From assembly GCA_036897445.1 (NCBI GenBank), contig JAYMTL010000007.1:1-64000 (forward strand): a stretch of DNA of 64,000 nucleotides, given 5' to 3'. This DNA is from Pelargonium tetragonum. Lineage: Eukaryota; Streptophyta; Magnoliopsida; Geraniales; Geraniaceae. Of the stretch, positions 26,131 to 37,769 are shown piece by piece. The stretch's first letter is position 1, and each line of letters opens with the position of its first letter. Below the pieces are notes generated by a model. That model was given only the letters and a program-made list of their open reading frames with translations, did not search any database and was not told where the DNA came from. A program made the position numbers and the translations under genes.

Positions 26131-26151
26131 GCAACAAAACTCTATTCATTA
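26131..26151 (+). repeat. 21-bp exact repeat, copy 2
   Basis: This exactly matches 11835-11855 and lies about 130 bases after stem-loop copy 2. Together they mark a duplicated segment spanning at least 25,921-26,180. Confidence 0.6.
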
Positions 26152-26666
26152 CAAGAATAACAGAGCTAATTGTACGGTCATTTCTGTGCACTAAAACGCA
26201 ATCCCGGGTACCCCGTAAGTTGGGTACCACCATATTTCTCCTTCAGAAAACTAGCATCCATCAAGGGGATCCTCTTCTTTTTTAACTTTGTCAAACTTTA
26301 TTACACGAGACCCACCCGGGAAATAAAAAAAATAACCTTTTTAATTCTATACTTAGTTTAGCCGTTTTAGATTTTGAAACACAGGTATCGCAGATAAGCA
26401 ACTACTTACCTTAAAAACTTAAATATGAGCTCAGAAAAAGGAATACAAATGAAATCGAATAATACCGAAGTTTATATAAAATCTTTCTTTTATCTGCGGG
26501 TTAGGTACCCTGGTGTTTTTCTTTTTAGCTGTTTTATCATAAAATTCCTATAGATTCATGATAATAACTACTTGAATATAGTAATAGAATACCTTGACAA
26601 TACTTACTATAGGATACAATAGTTACAAAAGGGCTACAAGAGTAAGGCTAAGGTCTCCATTAAGAG

Positions 26667-26763
26667 TACAGAAAAAGGTTATAACTCTAATACAAAGCAG
26701 CGGAGCTAGGGGTCTTTTCAAGAGAGTAGTACAGCTAATAAGACTGGGCTAGCTCCTAAGATT
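26667..26763 (+). repeat. about 100-bp diverged repeat, copy 1
   Basis: This aligns in the same orientation with 53203-53300. Shared words in order are tacagaa, ggttataa, agct, tcaaga, gtacagct, ggc and tagct. By-eye identity is about 65 to 75 percent with small gaps. The homology ends abruptly downstream, so this is a dispersed repeat and not part of a longer collinear block. Its nature is unknown. Confidence 0.55.
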
Positions 26764-27581
26764 ATAAAGATCCAGATAGTTAAGCCATTAACAAATGATA
26801 GTCCCTATAGCGTAAGTCAGTATACCTAAGAATTACCTATAGCCTTAACCTCCCTCACTATGTTCTGGTCGGTAACATAGATTCCTTCCTTTTAAATTTC
26901 TTTCCTCATTTAACGATAAAAGCAGAAGGAGGGGTATACCTTAAAAGAAACGAGTACTACCTTACTTAGCCTATCTAGTACAAACTTAAACTACTAAGAC
27001 TATAACTACTGCCCGTACACTGCCTATATAATACTATAACCTATGAATGTGGGTGTACTTAAATCTTATTACATAAGTTTTCCAGGTTTCAAACTAAGAA
27101 ACAGGGCTAAAAGTGGGTTTATTGGTAATAGCTTCAGGTACAGACTTTAAGCAAAGCGATTACGCGAGCACGAGAGGAACTTCTCGAGGATATTAAGAGC
27201 AAGGGAATTCAAATTTCAATATGTTTATTGTTCTTTATGCCTACTTTTTCTTCGTAGTAAGTTTGTTAGCTCCTAAATGCGGACCTCTGCGTGCATACGT
27301 CATTTCACTTTGCCCTACCTCTCCATTCATCTCACTAAACTCTTTCGAGCTAAAAAGTAAAAAACAGGACTTGAACCCTAAGACCTTGAATTTCCTCTGC
27401 CTGTATTTTAGAGGGTTTTGTTACATTTCATATAGATTTTCTATGGGAAGGGCATACAAGATATTTCTTTCTATTTAAGCTATTTCAAAAATGACTAGAA
27501 ATGCTTCGATCAAAAGAGTATCCTAATTTCTCAATTACAACATTTCAAAAAGGAACTTAGACTCTATACACAAAAACTCTA

Positions 27582-27650
27582 AGACTTACGGGATTCGAAC
27601 TTGCAAGACTTGGGGAATGATTTATCCGTTTTAACTTGAAAAAGTGGTCG
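27582..27650 (-). pseudogene. tRNA-Glu-like 3' end
   Basis: The minus strand ends agttcgaatcccgtaagtct, close to the 3' end of mitochondrial tRNA-Glu (GGGTTCGATTCCCGTAAGGG). About 35 bases upstream, ctttttcaagt could be the TTC anticodon loop, but an extra segment of about 20 bases separates it from the T-arm. The T-stem does not pair well. It is a relic at most. Confidence 0.27.
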
Positions 27651-29697
27651 ATTAATACGGGAGCTTAAAAAAACTTTTTTCTATAGACTTGAGAACACAA
27701 AATTCATTCTATCAAAACTCTTCAAATATAACATAACTGTTAATCATGTATACGCAATTCGCAAAGAATAGTAAAAAATTAGAACCTATTTAAGGAGTCT
27801 TTTTAATTAAGTCGACTAGGTGTTTATATAAAGTCAAATTTTTAGTATACTCTGTTTCTGAGACTTGGTACAACAAAATACTTAAAGTCAAACTCCACTC
27901 AGTATGAATAACCCCTCACTTACTATTTGCGAAGAACGCGCCAGCTGCACACCAAACTAAATATCCACGAAATATTAAGGGAACCCGGGGGAGTTTATGA
28001 ACCCCTGCATATCTTTAGCAAGGCTCCTATTTCTTGTATTCGAATGGGAAAAAGCTAGCCCCTCCGGCGATGGAACTCACAAATACTAGATTAAATAGAA
28101 AGTAATTGCTTGCATCTTTGTAACCAGCACTTCTTTTTTGGAAACCCTAGCTCGTGACCTGGAGTTCTATATTATAATTATTTTGCATTCAATAAGGGAC
28201 AAGGCTCGCTTTAAAATAAAAAGAGTAATAACAACCAGAAAGTTGAGGTGTTAAGTTTCCCTGTGAGAATAATAAAGTTTCCGTATTTAGTTTAGAAAAA
28301 AACTCGGGTAGTAAATTCTCTCAAGCATTTAAAGAAATCCCTTTAGTCTGGTTTTAAAAGGGGTGCTATACCTTTGTGATTAAGCAAAAAAGTCCTTATT
28401 AGCGTATACTAAACGTGCAAATTTGAGGTTAGTTATCTCTAAAGGGGTCTTTCTACAATTTTACTTGATAATGTTATAACCCTGACAATATATATTGTAC
28501 TATTACATACCCCGAATTGTTAATACCCTACAGTAATTGTTAAGCCCCTATAAGAAAGTGTGAATTATCTTTTTAAGCGAAACGTCCTCAAAGTCTTTTT
28601 CCCTCTCTAGAGAACCCAGCCTAGTAGTAGCTCTAAACGTTCAGGCCCAAAATTTCCTTAATTAGGGTAACCTCAGCTCCATCGCTTTAGTAGGTCCTCT
28701 TATTTTCCAAAGCAGAACTTTTTAAAAGAGCCTTATTCCTTAAAGGGATTGCTCTGATTTATATAGTAATGTATCTTGCCTCGCTAAAGGATCGCTTTAC
28801 ACTTTTGAACAAAAGGATTCTTTAGAGTTACGCTAGGTTATTCTAAGGCTAAGGAAGGTTAATAGAAGGAGACATGCCTCGGTGTCCTACATCTTAACTT
28901 TTTGTAAACCTCGCGGATAGTACCATAAACCCCTCCCATTATAGCACTCAGTAAAACTAATGCTATTTAATAAAATAGTACGAACTTAAACAAAGTCCTC
29001 GTAACTCCAGCCTTTCACATGCTTTAGATAAACTTAGAGTTCAAAACCGGGCTATAACCCGTAAACGCCTAGATGCAAAAAGGAGTAATTACCCAGATCT
29101 AAAAGAATTGTGCAGGGGCTTGGAGTAGAGGGCTTTCTGTATTCCTTGTGACATTCTATTTGCTTTCAGGAGTTTTAAAACTTTTTACTAAGGAGGAAAG
29201 ATATTCTTATCATCAAGAGAGTCTTGCTTACATTTGGTTAAAGTGCAGGTTATATAATTAAGTCAACTTTAAGGACTCAGGTAGTTTTTGAAGCCTTAAT
29301 TTGGCCATACCCCTAAAAAGTCCGTACTCTTACTTTCAAGTTAAGTAAATCCGGGGATTCTGGCGCTATATTTGGCCAGTCCTATAAACACGAGTGTTAC
29401 TCAATTACCAGCATAAACTTAAACCGAGAAAAGCATATCACTAGAACCTCTATTTATTTTATACGAACTCAAATTTAGAAAGGAAATCTATAAAATACGG
29501 AGCTTTCCTTTAGCTAAAAACCTTAAGATAAAGTCCCTGCTTACTGAGGATCCTCTAGTTAAGGAAGCCCTTTTGTCTTATATTTTATTAACGACGTGCT
29601 GTTGTGAACAGGGCTTCCTTTCGGGTACAATTCTTGATAAATTAGGTAGATTATTAATTTTTTTGTTTTGAGGATGCTAAAAAAAGTCAAAATACAT

Positions 29698-29725
29698 ACT
29701 ACTCAGGTTCAAATCCTTTTCGTAG
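29698..29725 (+). pseudogene. tRNA T-arm-like fragment
   Basis: ctcaggttcaaatcctttt matches the T-arm of several organelle tRNAs (tRNA-Gln ends AAAGGTTCGAATCCTTTT). Upstream sequence gives no convincing anticodon arm. Confidence 0.22.
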
Positions 29726-30080
29726 TTAAGAGAAATACGAGGAACCTTTAAGGGGAGTCAAAAGGATAAGAACACAGATAAGATTGTAAAATGTGCAATC
29801 CTCTCTTAATATAATAAGGGATACGGGAAGTACAACTTAATTAAGTATTCTTGGACAATTCTATTGTTTGAAAAGAGGGGCTTTGCGGCAGGGGTTTAAA
29901 ATACATTAAAAGATATTCCAAGGCAAGACTACTAGAACTCTAGTCCGTTTTTAAAAGTAACTAAAACCAGGAGTGCTCATCAGTTCTAAAAGGGATTTCT
30001 CAGTAAATGAGGTAAGAGCACTAGTGAGTTAAAAAAGACCAACAAAGTGAATAAAAAAATTTCTAGTAAAAACCTTGTAC

Positions 30081-30128
30081 TAAGTCAAAAGACTTAAAGG
30101 GAGAATCTATACCCAGAGTATAGATTTT
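30081..30128. other. double hairpin
   Basis: taagtc-aaaa-gactta (30081-30096) is followed eight bases later by aatctatac-ccaga-gtatagatt (30104-30126), a perfect 9-base stem that can be extended by a G-T and an A-T pair. Two adjacent perfect stem-loops resemble the double-hairpin elements known from some fungal and protist mitochondria. They could also be chance in AT-rich DNA. Confidence 0.5.
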
Positions 30129-32636
30129 AAGATACTATATAAGGGAGTGAGGTAGGTAACTCTAAAAAGACCGGTCTTCTTTAATTCTAAGAGTTTATAA
30201 CAGAGCTTTTATAATAAGTATAAGAACTTAAAGTGTAGCTTTTAAACTAGCGCCAACTCAAAAGGAAACTCCCTGTTATTTAATAAAAATAGAAGAAAGC
30301 TTCTCTAAAGTTGTTTCTAGCTACCAAATAACCTGAGATACAAAAAAGAGTCCAGAAGATCCATATTTATACACAGAGAGTCCTTTCTAAAGCTCGGGTT
30401 TACTTGATACTAAAATTTTAGGGGGCGTTTTTAAGGTAACTAATTCCGAGCATTCTATACTAAAAAAACCGGAATTTATGTCACACAAAAAGGTGTAGTC
30501 TACTTTTTTTAATCATTATCCTGGAAAGTCATTTTCCAGAAACTTCTTTTTTACCCTCTTATTCCCACGCATTTTTTATATCACGAGTCCTTGATTCCGA
30601 CGATAACTTATGACTTAATTTACACGCACAAGGTATATAAAACGAGTAGGTCTTAGGCCAAAGCCTTACCACTATCCGGATACTGTCTGTTTTAAAACCA
30701 CCTATCCCGCTTAGGATATTGCAATATTTAAGTATTTATCTAGAATAGAGATCCAGTACAACTGCCTCCGAGTGGAGAGAGCCCCAATTACTTATATCAC
30801 TTCAAGAAAATAGACATGTTTATTTCAGACAAACCCTACTCGTAGTAAGGGAATCCTAGTTAAAACTATCTAGAAACTAAAAGTTCCGAGCAATAAACTC
30901 AAGATAAACTTCTTAACATGACAAATACTAAGGGAAATACTCAACATTCAAGAACAAGCTTTCAAATTAGGCTTTAATGTATAAAAGGGGCTTTTACGGA
31001 TACTTCTTGGCCAGTAAAAACGAAATTCAATTTTCGCATAAAAACGGAAGACATTATATTATAATATTATAACAGCGCCCTTTCCAAGGTTCCCGTTTGG
31101 GTTTTTATCAGATTGCTGGGAGAAAGAGAAAAGATACAAGATTGTGCTTAAGTGTTGTCTAGAACTTTGGAAGTATAGCTCTCATTGTTAAATAAAGATT
31201 TTTAGGAATTTCCTGTAATCCAGGCTTAAAGGATTCTTAGTATTTTTAACAGCATCTCCTTTGATTCAACTTAGTATAACTACATAACAAGCTTATAAGT
31301 GAATGCCAAATTTAGTATAAAAAGTCTTCTGGTTTTTTGGAATATTCAACTTAGTACCCACATGCTTTTTATTAGAACTCGGGTTATTCCGTATTCCTTA
31401 CTTAAAGTTACTCTCCCAACTAGGTATTGTAAAATCATGTAAAATATTTAGCATTTTTCTCAGTTTTCCTTTTGGAATAGGCACCCTCAGTAAAAAAGAA
31501 AATCGCTTGGGAGGGTCTAAGTTTCTTAGGTATTCTGTGTCTGATTTATCTACCAAATTACTTCCTTTTATAACGGGTACGATCATTAAGAAAGAAGTAG
31601 AGTCAATTCTGGTTTTAGAATACTTTCTCCTTTCATTTTAAAGACTTCGAATAAAAGGCCCTATAGTACAGGACTTTAATTATACAGTAAAGAGTAAAGG
31701 TGGATTAGTAGCAATGGGTATTTCTAATTAGAATAAGGTCCAAACAGAATGGGTACTTTTTTTTTTGTAAAAAGTTTTATATATCCCCTAGGAATACTCT
31801 TTAATGGGATTCCTTTATATCTCTTGAGGTGGATACGCTACCGGATATGCCGAGGTTTCTATTTCTACCAACTAAAGTTGAAGACTGCCGAGAATTCCTG
31901 ATTACTAGATTACTTTCAGGGGGGCCCCTCTCGTGCGTTTTAACGCGAATAAGCCTCCTTTGAATTCCTTCCTTTTTAGATATTTGCAGAAGTTTTTATT
32001 CATTCAAAATACATAAACTTTTTGCTTTTTGAAGCCGCCCTTCGTAACAGAATTTTAAGTATTAAGTACTGTTATATAAACAAGTTCAACTCCGTTAACG
32101 GGTATTAGAAAACTTTAGGTTTACCTTTATAATATAAAAAAACTCTCTATCCTGAAGGTATAAGCTTGATATCCGCGAGTCTAGGAGGCTAATTATAAAT
32201 AGAGCACTTGTCTTTCCGAAGAAAATTCAAACTAGAAAGTTTTTACTGACAGGCTTATGTTAATAAAGGAATTTCTTTTCAAAAAAGTTGTCTATTTTTC
32301 AAGTTAAGAAGCATCTTGTCTGATATTAGGGGCGCAGAAAGCAGCTCCTTATTCTCTAGTTCGAGGGGTGTTGATTTATAAGAAAAGTTTGTTGGCTATC
32401 TTTCTCGTATTGGTAATATAAACAGCTCTATATCAAGGGATTCCTTGGAGGGCTATATTTAATGTAATGTGACAAATAACACGCGTTTTTCTACGGGAGG
32501 TTTTTAGAGTAAAGGTTCTTTTAAGGATCTCTTGTTATATACGGAATAAACCATTTTCAAGCCAGAGTTTTAGGTAAGCAGCAAGTAAATATCTAACAAA
32601 AGCAAGATAATAATACTAGGTTAAGGAGTTCTAAGA

Positions 32637-32875
32637 AATTCCAGTCTAGAGGGGCCCCTCCGGTTACTCAACTCTATTAGTGAACAAGACTTCCTCAAGT
32701 CAAGTACTAAAATCTTTCTTTGAAAAAAAAGGACATGTAATTGGTTAAGACTAAAAAAGTCAAAAGTCGTACAAAGCATAGCTTTATAGCACATTTTCTC
32801 GGGGATTGAGGGACGCCCTAGAGGTTTGGCAAGACTTTGCCAAATCAAATTAAGTCAGAATTCCAGTCTAGAGGG
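32637..32875 (+). repeat. 17-bp direct repeat flanking a 205-bp segment
   Basis: aattccagtctagaggg occurs at 32637-32653 and again at 32859-32875. Just before the second copy lies a hairpin with 8-base arms tttggcaa and ttgccaaa around gact (32825-32844). Such direct repeats are recombination substrates. There is no transposase between them, so I do not call it a mobile element. Confidence 0.55.
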
Positions 32876-35352
32876 ACGCGCAGAACTTTTAGTCCTAGTA
32901 AACTAGCACCTCTAAATATAAGGAGCACTTAGTAGGTAGTTTTTTGTGATATCCTTTATGTCATCGAGTCTTTTCCGTATTAAAACTTTCCGCAAAGCAA
33001 AGGAGGTTATATTATCCTAGGGATTCCTTTTTATATCTGTATTAAGAGGGTTCTTTTAAACAAGTTAAGAAGTTGGTCAAATAGGGCCTTTTTTAGTTAT
33101 AGCTCTGTAAGTGGATTCAACATTTATATGCGTACTCTCTTCTATTATCCCTTGAGATAAATTAAGAGCTAAAGCTTCAGAGAATACTTGAGCATTTATT
33201 AGGCGTACCCTGAGCAATTAGGGCCTCCAAAAGGGAGCGGCTGGAATCCCTTTAGAGTTTTTGTTCTATCTTTAGCTAGTCGTATATAAAAATTTCCAGT
33301 ATAAGTATAATAGAAAGGGGCAGTCGGGTGTCTACAAATGCTTGCTAAGGAAACTCTTTTAAAAGTCTAGTACCTTGTTAATACTAGGCTAAGTTCCCAC
33401 GTCAGCTAAAAGAGATTTTGAATAAGAAATAAGAATTAGAAGAGGAACCTACATTTCAATAGAAGCAGGCCCTCGCCGGCTTTTTTTATAGGGATCCTTG
33501 TCAGACTCAATAGGCGTATATTAAAGAAACTCTTATGAAGCCTCGAAAACCCGGAAGGGCACTTCTACTTGTGAATTACTTTTTAAGGGTCAACAAATTC
33601 TGGCTTTTTCCTGGATAAGGCAAGAGGAGATATGTTTATAACCCCGCCTTGGGAATAGAGAGGTTATTTAATAAAGTATAGGGGTTGGTAAATTATAGCT
33701 GAATACTCTTTATTAGTAAAATATGACTCCGTTGGAAACAACAAGTCTTTTTATTATATAGGTATTTTACTAAAAATTTTGGGGTCCTATAAGATATTTA
33801 CTTACATTCTAGACCACATAAGAGGCCGTAGCGCGTTTTACGCAATTGACTTTCCGCAGAAACTTTCATAAGTAGGGAATGGGATACTCTATCGATTTTA
33901 ACACAATATCCTTAGATCCTACTAAAATTCCAGTTGCTTTTGGAAGGGATTAGGTCCCACTTTTCTAGAATGTTACAGACTCTAGAGCTAAAAACTAGTT
34001 TCATAAAAGAGAGGATCTAGAAGATTTTAGAATAAGCATTTGTTTAAATAGCTTTCAATGAAATTGTAGTCGTAGTTTTGTTAGGCGTTAACTTTCCATT
34101 ACAAAAAAGGGGTTCTGAGGTTTAATAAAAAAGTCAATTTTGATTTTTTCCGTAAACATCTATAAATTGACTATAACAGTTAAGGGATATACAGCAGAAG
34201 CCGGAGTGGAAGATACCCACCTTAAAAAAGTACGGAATACCCATTCATTAAGTCTATCCATGTAGAAGTAGAAAAAACCTATCCGTCTGTTAAATTTTCT
34301 AGTAATAGGGTAATTTAGTTATAAGGTTCCCTATTCAGCCAAGGTCTTACTCAAGCAAAAAAATTATTCAGATAAGTTAAGAAGGGCTAGAGTCCCCCTT
34401 GCTAGGGCTCAGACGCTTTTTTATGTACTTGTACTTTCGTTAACTATTTAACTACGGGTTTTTCTAAATTCTATTGTAGTAAAAGTTACCGCAGGGAAAA
34501 GGAAGCTGCGAAAAAGATTTACATTTTGAGTTTTTTAGTATAATCAGATTCCCCTTGCTTGCTTAGAAAGAGGGTACTTTAGTTTCACAAGCAGGTGGCT
34601 TCTCTGTTTCCTTTTATCAAATAAGGATATAAAATAGATATCAGAAAAACTTCTACAATTTTGAGCGCACTTTTAGCAACAACTTTATTATAGATTTTCT
34701 TATAAGCAAAAGAGCCTCCTATGCAATTCTTTATCTTTGTGAGGAACCTTAGGATTGAAAGGAGGGGCTGAACCCGAAGTAAAAAAGAATCCCCAAGGAT
34801 TTCCTTACTAATACTCAACTGCTCGCAAGAGCTTCCTTTTACAAGAATGACAAAACCCTAAAAGCAAAATGAAGTCCATTCAGAGCTAAACCGCGATTAA
34901 CTAACAACCGGGCTGAAAAGGAGCCCCTACAACCGCTTTTGTGGGCTCTACTACGGCCCCTTTTATAAAATAACAGAAACCTAAAGTACATGTTGCTTTG
35001 AACCTACTACTCTATAACTTAAAAAGCCAAAAGTATTGAATCTAAATTATCTTAAAGGATCCCTTCCTCCGGAACCCCCGCAAAAGAAATTGCCCCTAAA
35101 CCACTAGGTTTTGTATAAGGCCCCAATAGCTTAGACGCGCTCTTTATCTTTTTTTTATGTCTAACAAGTTATTAATATTAACGGTAGGGTAACCCAAGGA
35201 CCCTTTTTTCTCACAAATACTTTGGTAATAAAAGCAAGCATCCCGGGGAATTAACCTACAACAAAGAAATTTTAGTAAGTAAATACACCCTGTTAAGTGC
35301 AAAGAGTAACACAGTGCACGGCGTTTTAGCACTTGTCAGAGTCCTTAGAGTT

Positions 35353-35374
35353 TCTCATTCTACTCTCATTCTAC
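35353..35374 (+). repeat. 11-bp perfect tandem duplication
   Basis: tctcattctac occurs twice without a gap. It is a small slippage duplication, probably recent because the units are identical. Confidence 0.75.
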
Positions 35375-36186
35375 AAACCCTTTAAAGATTGACAACTTAT
35401 AACAGATCCGCTAAAAAAGAGTCCGTGTAAAGGTAACTCCTAAAAAGTACGACCTTACTAAATCTCTTTATACCCTACAAGGGAATCCTCTCAACGCTAT
35501 AGGACCCCAATCCACTTCAGTACAATGCAAAATCCTATTAGTCTTCAAAAAGGAGTATGAAAACTTTTCGTTTTCTTTTTTACCGCCCTAAGAATACTAA
35601 GTTCGAAAGTAGAATTAAACAAACCTTAGCTTTTATCAGTAAATGAAATTTGTATATAAGTATTACTACATAACTTTAGGGTAATGCCAAGGGGCGCTCC
35701 TGACTACTCAACCCGCAGTAAGTACGCATAATAATATACGAAAAAACTACTTCAACCCTTCGCCAACGGGAAAGTTCTCTATAAGTAAAAAATATAAATT
35801 CAAGGACAATCAAGTGTTAAAAGTGCAGGGTCTCTCTTATTAAAAAACTAAAATCCTACTAAAATAAAAAAGCGGATCTTGAAAGTACTTATTACACGAA
35901 AACCCTTATACTACAAAGTAAAGTTTCTCAATAAAATTAACAAGAAAGGTTGCAGAACATAAGGAAAGTGGACCAAGTCTAACCACTCGGTTAACACAAA
36001 AAAATTTTTATTACGTAAAATCTAGTAAATAGGCACACCCTAGATTTCCTGGACTTGGCAAACAAGGAATTCTTATAAACATAAAAGGGGCTTAAACTTA
36101 CCTCGTTTCTTAAAAGGATGGAAATTTGTGCGATATGCTGGGTAGGCCAAGGCCCTTTAAATCCAAGTACAACTTTTTTATTAAAG

Positions 36187-36213
36187 AGGGTTTCCTTTTC
36201 ATAAGGAAACCTT
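36187..36213. other. 9-11 bp hairpin
   Basis: ggtttcctt (36189-36197) and aaggaaacc (36203-36211) pair perfectly across the loop ttcat. One G-T pair and one A-T pair extend the stem. It lies inside a chance frame of 76 codons, with no gene end nearby. Confidence 0.55.
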
Positions 36214-36649
36214 CGAGAACCGTAAATAAAAAGAATACTAGATTCTATCCACTCTCTACCTATGCATATGCAGTAGAAATAGAAAAGAATCCAAGGTCCT
36301 CGGGCTTACAACACGGAGTACAACTAACTAAAACTTTTGATAATAGCTTAATTTAAAGTTTATACAGGGCCTCGTTTCACCTTATTTAGTTAATCCTCGG
36401 TCTTTGGTAATTCAGTGCTGCGAGTAATAAGTTTAATAAATAATAAAGAAGGAATGAAGAGATTGTTGTATTTCTTGTAGAGAATTATCTAATAAAGGAG
36501 CAGACTTAATATACAGTTGGGGGTCCCTAGGATTCCTCGTGTTAATGTGGTTTGGGTTTAGATGGGTAACTTATTTTTCAAATTTCCATTAAAGGCAATA
36601 AGAGCTTAAATAACTCTATAAAAATTTTTGACAAAAGGATAAACAACAG

Positions 36650-36690
36650 GTTTCCGTATCTCATCTGTAAAGTCAGAATAAGTTTTTAAG
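36650..36690 (+). repeat. diverged short repeat, copy 2
   Basis: This is the partner of 19505-19552 and shares tccgtatct and aagtcagaat in the same order. Confidence 0.35.
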
Positions 36691-37679
36691 GATAGCAGGC
36701 ACGCAAAAAGGTTTAGTTCTAAAATAAGGTACTTTTTTTAGAGCTAAAGGAGTCATGTGAAAGTATCCTTTTTAGTCGAAGGCCATAGACTTAGGAGAAA
36801 CTGGGGAGTATCTTTTGATTGAGTGTCTTATAAACCATAAATATTTTATTGAAACAAAAACTCCTTCTCATATATAATATTCTAAAAAAACCCTCTTTGG
36901 GGCATCCTATTTACTTACTTATGACCTTAAAAAGCTTCTGCGCCCCGGCCCACTTGTTGATTCAGAAGTTTTTTAGATGGCTTCTCTAAAGTTAAAGTAT
37001 ACTATTACTTCGCTATTAACAAAAAAAGGGGGGGTAATTTCAAAAATTATTAGTAGTGTAGGATTCGTCCAAGCTTTATAGTACCTACATCTTAAGATTT
37101 TACTATATATACCTCCTTTCCGGGCTAGCTACAGCTTTACTGAGTAAGTATTGTGCAAGAGCTTCTCGGGGCAGTGGGTTAACCACATAACCTATCCGTG
37201 AAATTTCCTTAACCCTTAAGCTTCTGTCTTGCTTGATTAGGGCTACAAAAGACTTAGCGTAGAAGGATTCTCTTGTATTTTTATATTCTCTAATCTAATT
37301 TAGGACCTCCGGGATATCCGTAATTTATTTATAGGCTCGAGGTATACATTTAATTAAACTTCCGCGGGTAATAGCCTGAAAAACGTAGGTATAAGGCTTA
37401 AAGTTATATAGTAGTATAGAATAAGAAATCTCCCACTGTTGATAACACGAATTAGAAAGTCTTAGGGGTACCCCTAGAAATTTTTTGTTAGTTAAGGAAA
37501 ATCTTATAAAGTACGCCGAGGAGGAATATCGAAACAATGTCTTGTCTATCCTTTTTTAAAATAGGAAAGCGCTTAAATATGGAAATAAAAGCGAAAGATT
37601 AAGTTAAGAAATCTCAGGTTTTAGGAGTTAGTAGAACTTTCTCCCTTGTTTCGTAGGGTAAAAAAAGCTCCAGTTAATT

Positions 37680-37697
37680 CTATGGGTTCAAATCCCA
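37680..37697 (+). pseudogene. tRNA T-arm-like hairpin
   Basis: tgggttcaaatccca forms a canonical T-arm with a 4-base stem and a 7-base loop. Upstream, ccct and aggg (about 37643-37658) could be part of an anticodon arm, but the loop is eight bases and no acceptor stem is seen. No isotype can be assigned. Confidence 0.25.
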
Positions 37698-37702
37698 AAC
37701 CC

Positions 37703-37762
37703 AGTTTACCTATTCTCTTGGGTACGCCAATAGTCGTCGTAGGTTCAAATCTCTCTTTTTCT
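37703..37762 (+). pseudogene. tRNA-Pro-like relic
   Basis: tcttgggtacgcc matches the anticodon loop of tRNA-Pro(UGG) (TTTTGGGTACA), and about 14 bases later comes cgtaggttcaaatct, matching its T-arm (ATAGGTTCGAATCC). Spacing is close to that of a real tRNA. The stems are mismatched and the acceptor is not recognisable. It follows another T-arm-like hairpin only about 50 bases upstream. Confidence 0.3.
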
Positions 37763-37769
37763 AAGTCTT

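Larger units (their letters stand above)
26160..29690. other. gene-empty stretch with a dispersed repeat and a tRNA-like relic
   Basis: No gene is recognisable. Short frames occur (26170-26361 +, 27221-27478 +) without resemblance to known families. The stretch holds one copy of the 100-base repeat (26667-26763) and a tRNA-Glu-like 3' end (27582-27650, minus). From about 26,570 to 27,060 the + strand is purine- and A-rich. Confidence 0.5.
29730..37680. other. gene-empty stretch with several hairpins
   Basis: No gene is recognisable. Frames of 62 to 77 codons are scattered on both strands. It holds a pair of adjacent hairpins (30081-30128), a 17-base direct repeat with a hairpin between its copies (32637-32875), an 11-base tandem duplication (35353-35374) and a strong hairpin (36187-36213). 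From about 34,850 to 36,100 the + strand is A/C-rich. Confidence 0.5.

Noticed and set aside
26520-26830. A forward frame of about 100 codons interrupted only by TAG, suggesting TAG might be sense
   Set aside because: Frames free of TAA and TGA for 100 codons are expected dozens of times by chance in 64 kb at this composition, so there is no evidence of an altered code.
32825-32844. Hairpin as a transcription terminator
   Set aside because: No gene or T-tract accompanies it.
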